From the NCBI GenBank assembly GCA_019925105.1, contig JAHGAU010000035.1, forward strand, positions 496,001-560,000: a stretch of DNA of 64,000 nucleotides. The letters are read 5' to 3'. The stretch comes from Niebla homalea (taxonomy: Eukaryota > Ascomycota > Lecanoromycetes > Lecanorales > Ramalinaceae). The notes beneath the pieces are model-generated. The model was not told the DNA's origin. It saw nothing but the letters and a program-made list of their open reading frames with translations, and ran no database searches. The position numbers were made by a program, and so were the translations under genes. Below, one piece after another: positions 55,538-64,000 of this stretch. Positions within the stretch are counted from its first letter, which is position 1, and every line of letters starts with the position of its first letter.

Positions 55538-57196
55538 ATGGCGTCCCATACACTGGCCGTTGCCAAGGCCTCCCTGGCCGCCAGCATGATGAAACCAGAC
55601 CCGTTGTCAATCACAAGAGCGGAGATCGCCAGTTTCCACACAAAGCTGGAAGCATTATTGGGGTGCGGCTCTCATGAAAATATCCAGGTTTGATGGTTGT
55701 ACCTCGAGCGCAATCTAAAAAGGCTAAAGATGGCATGAGCACAGCTGTGTAAAGAATGGTTGTTGAAGAATGTCGTGGCCTCTCCGGCTAGAACCGCTGC
55801 CTTCGGTAGGTATCTCCTAGTATGGATGGATTCTTTGACCGAGTCCGACGCGGCAAACCGAATTTTGGATCGAAGTTCTCCTCCACTGCAGCGCAAACGG
55901 CTACACATACTTTATCTCCTCCATGATAGCTTCCATCACACTAGGTATCATGAAAGTAGTACAGATGTCTTCTCCACCTTTGCAGACGGACTAAAAGGTG
56001 CTCTTTTTGCTCTTTTAAGGACGGCTGCTCAATTCCGGTCAGAGATGTATGCACAGCATCACCAGCGGCTCTCAGATCTGCTAGATCTATGGGAGGACGA
56101 GCTCCTCTTTGATCCGCCCTACCAGGAACGATTACGACAGGCCGTTGACGAAGGCATCAAGCAGTCTGGATCCCATGCTGGGCTAGAGCTCAAGCCAATC
56201 GAGGTTCGTTTCCAGGATGAAAACCATATACCATACATACTGCCACCGTCGCATGGCGACAGCACAACCCCATTTTATGACCTCCCAGCAGGCAATATGA
56301 TACCTCACATTATTCCGAACTCAACGCAACCAATTGAGCACCAGCTGATGAAACCACTTCAGTTTACTGCTGGTCCTGCTAACGAGGGTCTCGTGAGCGC
56401 AGTCAAGGAGATCTTGAACGATACCGAATCGTCGGAGTACTTACCACCAGAGGACGAAGGCCAGGGCACACCAGACAAAGACCTGATAGGCCAGACGATC
56501 GTTTCGTATAGTGACTCAGGAAAGAACAGTCAAACAGAGGGATATTACGGTTGGTCTAGAGGATTTTGCGAGCAAATGAGATTTGGCGAGGGTGTCAGCT
56601 TTCTTGTCAATATGGATGGGGAAAATGAAGTTGGTCAGAAAAGGCATGATGAGCGAAAGAGGCGGCGAGCCAGCTCTTTCGACGCTAGCGATACATCAAG
56701 TCGAAATACGTCGTTTGCTAGGTCGACGACCAGCTCGCAAGAAAGATTCGGACAGCATGACAGCCAGTCGCGTTCTTACTCTCCAGAGCTTTACAGTCCA
56801 GCCAATGGGCAGGATACGTTATCCGCAGGTGTGGAGTGTGCAAGAGGCCGGAGCCCACCATATGATCCTCGTCGACCGCGACCATCCTCACAGCATGTGC
56901 CAATGCTGGCTCAATCTGTCGTTGGAGATCCCTCATCAGTGCCTCAAATACCTGGATGTAGCACGATGAACATGGCAATCCCGCCCAAACCTCCAAATTA
57001 TGACGGGCCGTGGCCTCCACCACCGCCGCCGTCCGCTCCTCACCAACCTCACATGCCCATCAATGGCTACAGCAATCTACCAAGTCAGGCAGCACCTCAA
57101 TCCACTACCTGGATGCCCCAAAATTCAGAACGACTGCGGCCGAGTCCATCAAGTGGACCGGCGCTATATAGTACGAATGGCTGGGCGGGTAGATGA
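55538..57196 (+). CDS. CID (RNA polymerase II CTD-interacting) domain protein
   Basis: Two exons: 55538-55687 and 55745-57196 (533 aa); intron 57 bp, donor GTTTGA. The first ~140 residues are helical and match the CID fold as found in CHERP-type proteins: MASHTLAVAKASLAASMMKP, HTKLEALLGC, CKEWLLKNVV, FGRYLLVWMDSL, then the KRLHILYLLHDSFHHTRYH core and LLDLWEDELLFDPPYQERLR. The rest is low complexity: a KRHDERKRRRASSFD basic cluster, Ser-rich phospho-like sites, and a Pro-rich tail with a WPPPPPPPSAPHQP run. CID proteins read phosphorylated CTD repeats during transcription and RNA processing. The start was set at the Met opening the CID helix; 26 more codons are open upstream. CTK1, which writes the CTD marks, is also in this window. 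Confidence 0.85.
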
Positions 57197-59363
57197 AAAG
57201 GCTCTAGATCGGGGCTTCACGGATGATCAATACTGCAAACGCCCAAGTTCGTGAGGTCAGTAGCCAGTTTGGCAGGTACAAAATCCCGAGCCACTCTTCC
57301 TATTTCATCAAAGGCAAATTGATATAAGGAAGCTTACTTAGGTGTGATGGTGGATCCATTGCTATACAAAGGCTGCACCGCAGACTTCGGCAAATCTCGC
57401 CCTACATGACACAACGATCTTATCCCTCCCAGCTCATGCTTAGTGACAGCATCAGACAACTAGTACCAGGATCATGTGGTCACCTACGGGGCGCTCCACC
57501 GGTCAGAATCTGGTTCCTGGAATTGTGTGATAAGCATATGCATGCCCCATACACTGAGATGATGTCGGTGTGCTTGGAAGGATTGGATGGTGATGGGGAG
57601 TAGACAGCGGTAAAGAAAACTCACCAAAACAACCATCGACGGTTTCCCGGCCGGGCCAACAAATCAAGCGCACACCGTCAGATGTTGTTAGCAAGAGACC
57701 TTGCTAGGCACAGCCTTTAATCAATGCAAGCTTGACCCCTGGCCTTTCTATATGAGGAGCTTCTGCATTGCATTAGTTCGGCGGGGAAGAAGATTGCCTA
57801 TCCGTGGTGCTGATTCTCCAACCAAGTCTCACCCCACATTCTGATTCCGATAAATGACTTGCAGGAACGGGACTGGGGCGATCTCAAGCTGATCGACTCA
57901 GAGAAGATGTCCCATAGAGCTTGACTTCCTGGGCTGTAGTTCTCCAGCCTCAAATCGCCTCTTCCTCATCATTGTCCTTCCGGAGACTCTAACGGAGCTT
58001 CTGAAAGTTCCGATCAATCAGTGGAGCCACAGATCCGAAGCTGGAGTGCTTACACAAGATGCACATGGCAGCCCGCATCATGACTAAATTAGAGCGATTC
58101 GTGTCAACCTGTAAAGTGGATGACGATTGATGGCATCTTTGGGGTCAAGGGAGCGCTTTGATCCCTTGCCATGCATGCTCACCTTGGACTACGGAGTTAC
58201 TTATCTGGGGTGACGAGCATCGTCATCACCGAGTCGCTGTTTTCATTCTAGCTCATATCTTACCTGCTACGTACACAATACGCCAGCATGATGACGGCTG
58301 AGATTGTGCAGGCTCCCGTGGTCAAGCCATTGCCAATGCCAGGAAGACATCTTTGTCAGCCCCTATCATGATCAGAAAAAATGGTGGCCGAGGATGCGAG
58401 TATACTCTCAAGTGGTTACACATACCTGCGCGTCATCCTCAATGCGCTGAAAGGTGCAAACGATGCTCAAACCCCACTCACGGCCAAACGCACCTAAGCT
58501 TCTCAAAGTCCCTAATTTTTCTAGCTCTTCCAACCCCACGCTTTGCGGTCTCGTGCAGTCAGGCCGCAGACGCCTCGGATCGAGCTGCAGGAAACACGCA
58601 CAGCAGTGGTGGCCGTCTGGTTGGGGACCGTCGTCCTGTCAACTTTCCATTCCAACCACATGGTGACGAAAGCGCGATTCTCAAGCCGTTCTCACTGCTC
58701 GTAATGTCAATCCTGCACCTTTCCCTGCTTGTGCCTTGATCATGCAGTGCGCGGAGCGGATTCTGTCTTAGGGTGTCCGGGATCTTATCACATTTTCTAG
58801 AGATGGAAGAGCTAGTCCATACTGACTTTCCTCGTCTTCTGCCATCTGGTGAGGTCTGGCGCTGTTCACGCTAGCCTCATCATCTCATTCCTTCCTCCAC
58901 GTTGAGAATGCTCCTGATCTCAGCAGTCATGTTGCACTCGCAGTCACCCTGCCTATCAGCTTTGCGGCTTGAACCCCCTCAGTGGCATGGTTCGTTGGTT
59001 GACTATTTTACTACAATCTACCTGGTGACTTGAAGAGGCAGGATACATGTCCCAACAGAGCCCCCATGCTTGCGTGCCACAACCTCCATCCTTTGAGCTT
59101 AGACCCCTCTCTCAATCGCAAGATCTGGGACATCAATTTTCTAGTACTCACTTTCTATCGGCCTTTAGCTATGTTGACGATTTCTCCTTCTGAAAGTGCA
59201 ATTCTACTTGCTGATGCCTTTTCGCCAATGAATGTCAGATAACCCTCTGAGACTCTTTGGAATAAAGAAAATCCCCCAGGTGCGAGAAGTACACCCAGTT
59301 GATCGTTGGCAACACGAGGAGCTGAATCCTGTTCCCTTCGACATGGAACCTTCCGGACTTCTC
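57197..59363. other. Gene-poor interval
   Basis: 2.17 kb with only short overlapping frames (for example 58353-58739) lacking family features or plausible splice partners. No tRNA, repeat or transposon end was found by eye. An unannotated non-coding transcript or a small multi-exon gene cannot be excluded. Confidence 0.5.
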
Positions 59364-60777
59364 ATGTCGGCCAAGATTCACTTCATCGTAAGTCGAGTCC
59401 CATGCAATACACCGCTGCTGCGGCGCATCGCTCGACAACCCCGAGGGACTGTTTTGAGCGAGCAATGCGCTTGGGATGCCTCGCAAAGCCTCGATTGCTC
59501 ACCCTTGAGTAGGATGTCCAAATAAGCTTGATTCACATTCCCTTGTCGAAGTATCAATCCTGGCTGCCGACCGTCTTGAAGCTCCTTTTTCCAGCCCCTG
59601 GTGGTGCGACCTCCTGGGCCAACCAGCACGATTTTCTGAACGTCACGGTCACACCCACGGAATGTTCTCTCATGTGCTCCCACAAATTGGCGGAGCACCT
59701 GTTTGCCACAAGGATTGCAGATGGGAAGGGCAAAGGCGCCTCGATATCCAGCGACACTTACGTTGTCATTTCCATTGACGGTGAAGGTGTGGAAGCCGGA
59801 CAACGCGTGCTCGAGCTGACCGGTCCGCTTTCCTTGGCAGGCATGTATGCCCACCCAGTGTCTCCCTTCGAATGCAAATACCTTGGCTCACAAAGGGCAG
59901 CCCTCTGTTTTTTATATCGACATATTTTTCCGACTATATCCTTGTGCCTTCCAAAGGTAGCGGCTGCCTTCATAGATGTGCGATGATTTCAGGACTGACG
60001 TACCACCTCTTCTAGCTAGGATGCGGGTCGTCCATGCTCTTGAGTAGGTCTTCTGGAGGCTTGTCACTACCTGCCTGTCCAAATGGAATTTTGCCTATGT
60101 TGAAGAGAGGCTGACTGGGAACTCGGTGCAGAGAGCGTGGCTTTACCTTCCAGGCAGCTTCCGAAGCACACTTCAATCCCGCGATGCACCATCATCGCCA
60201 ACTCTCATCCTCATCTTCCGTTGGCTCGATCATGTTGTCATCAACTCCACCGCCAACAACAATGAGCGAACTCCAGGCACGCACATTTACTCTACTCAAC
60301 CAAAGATCGATTATTCCACGTGTTGATCACATTCGTCTCATGCAATGCGCTGGTCGTCAAGTTAGTGAGCAGAGTTCGAGCAGTGACGAGGCAGTGTTGC
60401 AGCTTGGCTTAACCAAGTCGCTTGTTCATCAGCCAGAATTTCTCAGTCTAACCTTGACTGCGACGGAAGCTGCATCCATGCTGTTGGAGAAAAGACTGTT
60501 GCCTTACTTCAACGTCGGGTCAGACAACGCGCTCTTGATCAGCGCGGACAATGACCTGATACCCATCACACTGGATCTCGCCAGTCTTCCTTTCGAGGCA
60601 ACTGGGATAGTTTGTGGTATAGCGGGCCGCTTGTTTGGAGCGCAAAGCTGTATGCGACCGATCGAAATGGCTTACCTATCGACCGTAAAGTCAGGGACCG
60701 TTCTAGTCGACGAGAAGGATCTAGAACCCACGTTACAAGCCCTCCGCCTAGGCAAGGATGGCGCAATCGAGCCATGA
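59364..60777 (+). CDS. ACT-domain protein, CASTOR/GATS-like
   Basis: Five exons: 59364-59387, 59513-59844, 59901-59956, 60016-60043, 60132-60777 (361 aa); two exons are only 24 and 28 nt. Donors GTAAGT, GTATGC, GTAGCG, GTAGGT. The joined protein starts MSAKIHFIDVQISLIHIPLS, then TVTPTECSLMCS, VVISIDGEGVEAGQRVLELTGPLSLAGI and PLFFISTYFSDYILVPSK, with RVVHALEERGFTF closing the first ACT pair. A His/Ser-rich linker (MHHHRQLSSSSSVGSI) leads to a second half with the same architecture, ending YLSTVKSGTVLVDEKDLE. Two double-ACT halves resemble animal CASTOR1/2 (GATS), arginine sensors of the TORC1 pathway. Whether fungal members sense amino acids is unknown to me. Confidence 0.88.
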
Positions 60778-60984
60778 ATGGAGCTGGAGGCGGCCTTCCT
60801 TCCCAATTCAACATCCAACGTAGTCTCCTGCCAGCCAGTGAGATCAGATCGAATTCATTAAGGGGCTGTGCCAGTCCGCGTAGCATTAGAAGCTGCGGTT
60901 ATCGTGCGAGGTTGTACTAAAAGAGCGAAGCGTAGATTGATGTCAAAAGTTGTCAGACGTGAATGAGAGCTTCCCGGTGAGACC

Positions 60985-62100
60985 TTATGAAGGCATGCCC
61001 CATACAATCAGAGTGCCTGGGAATGAAGTCAGCATAGCGCAATAAAGTAAGACGTTCCCCTGCACTACCATCTATGCCTCCGCTGGCCCATTGCTTCTTA
61101 CTGCCATTCCAGGCAACGCTGCTTGCAGCTTTACCTGAATGAGCCTCAAGCTTGTGGAGTATTCGACCTTCAAGTAGATCCCATGCATAGATATAGCCAT
61201 CCTCGCTGCCACTGACCACAACTGCATCAGCCAGACCGAGACACGACCGCAAACGATAATCCTTATTAACGTGCCCCTGGTAGCTTTGGAGCAGCTGTCC
61301 ATTACCCTTGTCGAACAATCTGATGGTCGAATCCAGGGTAGATGCCAGGACGGCGTTACCGTCCTTGGTCTGCTGTATTGAGGTGACCGGTTCTATGGAT
61401 GATACATCAGCCGAAAATCTCCTCTCTTGCAGCGCGGCTTGACAATGGATGGAGAGCTCACGTACGGCCCAGGAGGTCCGCGCAGACAGTTCCCATTCGG
61501 AGATCGTAGACCCTGACTGTAGTATCGACACATCCGACAATTATGTCCCAGCCTTCCACTTTGAGACTCGATATACTGTCCCGCGCCTCTTCCAATACCT
61601 GTAAAGGCTTGGTGCTTTGACTGCGAGAGTCCCAGATTCGTACCGTGGCATCGAAGCTGCCACTGACGACTACACTATCCCCCTCGCCGCCAAAGTCCAC
61701 ACAATTGACCCTTCCAAAGTGCCCAGCCCATCGCCTCAGCGTCCGCGCAGTGCCAACGTCCCAAAGAAATACTTGCTTGTCCCCTCCCACGGAAGTAAAG
61801 CGCGCGTTGTCGGCCGCAACAGCAATATCAAGGATCTCGTAGCCGTGTGCGTTGTAGCTTTGGACAAGTCCTGAGGAGGGAATGCCGGAAGAAGCCTTGA
61901 CTGGATTATACAGATGGATAGACCGGTCAGATGAGCCACTGAGGATCTGGCAAGCAATTGTTACGTTAGTGTTTCACAGGGGATCTTGACGAGTGGGGGA
62001 GGAGAAGCACGTATTGACCATGGCCGGCAGAGAAGGTCAGAGCATGTATTGGACCTTGATGACCCGTCAGGATCGTGTCTCGATGATGGGGAAAGTTCAT
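60985..62100 (-). CDS. WDR83: WD40 protein WDR83/MORG1
   Basis: Four exons: 62100-62011, 61946-61466, 61392-61069, 61016-60985 (308 aa). Introns are 64, 73 and 52 bp; the last exon is 32 nt and supplies TLIVWGMPS to close the final blade. Seven WD repeats fill the protein: LTGHQGPIHALTFS, SGSSDRSIHLYN, VGGDKQVFLWDVGTARTLRR, WAGHFGRVNCVDF, SGSFDATVRIWDSRS, a VGCVDTTVRVYDLR blade, STLDSTIRLFD, SGSEDGYIYAWDL and GGIDGTLIVWG. WDR83 is known as an ERK-pathway scaffold (MORG1) and as a component co-purifying with spliceosomal C complexes. The lack of extra domains and the ~310-residue length fit this family. It is convergent with the CASTOR-like gene (207 bp apart). Confidence 0.9.
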
Positions 62101-62532
62101 GCCCTAGATGGTGAGAGACCGGTTTGAGGATGAAGGACAGTCGAGAGCAATGGAAACTTGGAGGGGTGGGGTTTTTGGTCTGGAAAGAGCTTTGATCTCC
62201 TTCGCTTTGTCAATACCTATACCCTATGGCAGCAAAGCGGCCGGTAATGTTATCGATATGTCTCCGGTGTCTTGGCATAACGTCTGATGAGGGAACCCCT
62301 CGAACCCCCATACAAACGCTTTGCATTAGCCCCACTAACACCACATTTCAGTTGATGATATACACTGCTTTTACTGTCAACCATATGGGATCGATGGAAT
62401 ATTCGATCAGGTATTAGTAAAGGCTACAGAGATAGTTCATGTTACAAGGTCAGCCTAAGGAAGCTTCAGCCTCTTCTGTTTCCTCCCAGCTTTTCCCACC
62501 GACACCGTACTGTCACGGCCAGCCCCTCTTCA
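62101..62532. other. Intergenic, WDR83 promoter / septin 3' region
   Basis: 432 bp between two minus-strand genes. No gene seen. Confidence 0.5.
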
Positions 62533-64000
62533 TCAGCGACGGCCGTGGCTCCGCTGAACGCTTCCCTGCATCTGCTCCAACTCCGTTTCCAGATTCTTGA
62601 TACTAGAGCGGACAGTCAGCAAGAGTCGAGGTCGAGAACAACGCATTCGGTCTTACGCTGCATGCGTGCTCTCTAGGTCCTTGTTCAAGCGATCCCGTTC
62701 TGAAATAAGCTTCTGTTCCCATTGACGGAATCTGTTCTCCTCCAACTTGACCTGCTCTGTGAAGCGCTTCCGCAACGCTTCTTCCTCCTCCTTGAATTTT
62801 GGATTGTCCAGTTTTCTCGGACGTGCCTCGCCAAATTTCCTGGTCTCCATCTGTTGGGCGCGGTAAGCCTCATAGTGCATCTCTTCAGTGGTATGAATGA
62901 GGTCGAGCATGTGCGTCCTGATCAAGATCGACCTCAACTTCTTGAAATCGCAATGATCCTCATTCTCCACCTCTGCAACCCCCCAAGAGTACTGACGACC
63001 TTTGAGCACGCGGCCATCCTGCGTCTTCACATCCTTTTCCGATCCAATCACTGCAAATGGCATAGCTTCCAAGAGGCCCCTGGCATGATTTGCAGCAGCT
63101 TCATCGTCCTCCTCCAATGGCGGCTGATAGATCTTGATGCCTTGCGCCTCGACAACAGCCCGGATCTGAATTTGCGGATTAGCAACCAAGGATGTCATGG
63201 GGTTCTACTGTCAGAAACGAACTCGATGTTTAAAGCGTGCGAGATCCGCAGGGCTGAGAGTGTCGGCTTTGGCAACGACGGGAATCAGGTTGACGCGCGA
63301 GCTCAATCGTTTCATGACCTCGATGTCCAGCGGTTTGAGGGTGTGGCCAGTGGGTCTTATAAAATATAGGCAGGCGTGCACACGGAGATCGATCTTGTCG
63401 ACGCGGCGAGGTTGTTGTTCTTGTAGCATGTACGACTCGTGTTGATCATCCAGAAATTCGATGATCGGCATCCATGAGTCTCGATTGTTCACGTAGTCGC
63501 CGAATCCGGGGGTGTCGATGACCGTCAATCGTACTGGACTACTGGTCAGGCCAGTGCCGTGAGAAGACAGGTTGGGGAGCCTCGGGCCAGCGCACCTTTG
63601 AAAAACTTCTCCTCCAACTCTGCCTTGGTTATTTCGATCTCGACGGTTTTGTCAACCTGCTTAGCATGGCGGCGTCGATGGTCGGCATAGTTTTTGATGG
63701 TGGTTGAGAAAAGTGTGTTGATGAATGTTGTTTTTCCTAAGCCAGATTCCCCTGCCACCATGATAGTGAAAGCAGCACCTCTCTTCGCAACAATCTTGTG
63801 TCTAGGATCCAATCAGCCTGGAGTGCCCTCAACGGTCCAATTGCTGCTCTGGTGGAGTAACGTGGGTGTTCTTGCCCAAGGTGGGAAATAGGAGCGTTTT
63901 ACCTTTGATTGGGAAGCTTCGCACCATATGATTAGCAACGTATCATACTCGAGGACAGAGCCGGTGTTTTGGGTACCTACATTTGCTATCCCGATGGGAG
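62533..64000 (-). CDS. CDC12: Septin (Cdc12/AspC type), 5' partial
   Basis: Visible exons: 64000-63981 (5' cut by the window), 63916-63903 (14 nt), 63801-63596, 63533-63223, 63165-62657, 62602-62533, encoding the last 375 residues. The 14-nt microexon and its neighbours give PIGIANLPNQRHKIVAKRG. One acceptor is AAG (63919-63917) and one donor GTTCGT (63222). The GTPase domain shows P-loop GESGLGKTTF, switch DTPGFGDYVNN, AKADTLSP (G4) and the septin unique element (KLRSILIRTHMLDLIHTTEE). A coiled-coil with heptad Leu/Glu/Arg pattern closes the protein. KTVEIEITKAELEEKFFKV and WEQKLISERDRLNKDLE match the Cdc12/AspC subgroup as I recall it. Septins form hetero-oligomeric filaments at septa and hyphal necks. 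Confidence 0.92.

Noticed and set aside
59378..59854. 158-codon minus-strand frame
   Set aside because: Antisense shadow of the CASTOR-like gene's exon 2, whose splice phases and protein features are consistent.

Overview
The window is nuclear DNA of a filamentous ascomycete (Pezizomycotina). Genes are dense, lie on both strands and carry many short introns (mostly 45-100 bp) with GT..AG borders and CTAAC/CTGAC-like branch points. The proteins include typical filamentous-fungal versions of septin, Xrn1, Hat2, MTHFR and Cyk3. Queuine transglycosylase accessory subunit, absent from budding yeast, is also present. I cannot name the species; a RIP-like AT-rich block would fit many Pezizomycotina classes.

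Layout. 1-10.6 kb: CYK3 (5' end outside the window), MTHFR, QTRT2, a lipocalin-like protein and the PQ-loop protein ANY1. 10.8-20.4 kb: the deubiquitinase UBP15/USP7, head-to-head with a mitochondrial PDK-family kinase, then a 979-residue protein of unknown function ending in a ubiquitin-interacting-like motif. 21-31.4 kb: a small secreted cysteine protein, a PMP3-family proteolipid split into three short exons, the CTD kinase CTK1 with a long RS-rich N-terminus, and a repeat-rich secreted wall-type protein. 31.4-34 kb has no recognisable gene. 34-46.8 kb: an F-box-like protein, GTP cyclohydrolase I (FOL2), the Nudix enzyme NPY1, signal peptidase subunit SPC3, exonuclease XRN1 and HAT2.

47.1-48.6 kb is an element bounded by perfect 58-bp terminal inverted repeats with a very AT-rich interior: a decayed DNA transposon sitting in the promoter of the next gene. 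48.8-64 kb: a conserved hypothetical protein, the TFIIH helicase SSL2/XPB, a small DUF4748-like protein, a CTD-interacting-domain protein, a gene-poor 2.2 kb, a CASTOR/GATS-like ACT-domain protein, WDR83/MORG1 and a septin (CDC12/AspC type) whose 5' end runs off the window.

Most genes are housekeeping: transcription and CTD phosphorylation (CTK1, SSL2, CID protein), RNA decay (XRN1), tRNA modification (QTRT2), chromatin (HAT2), one-carbon/folate chemistry (MTHFR, FOL2) and cytokinesis (CYK3, septin). No secondary-metabolite cluster, CRISPR array or bacterial-style operon was seen. Exon models were built by hand from splice signals, reading-frame continuity and family similarity recalled without a database. 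In each multi-exon model given as complete, the exon lengths sum to a multiple of three.
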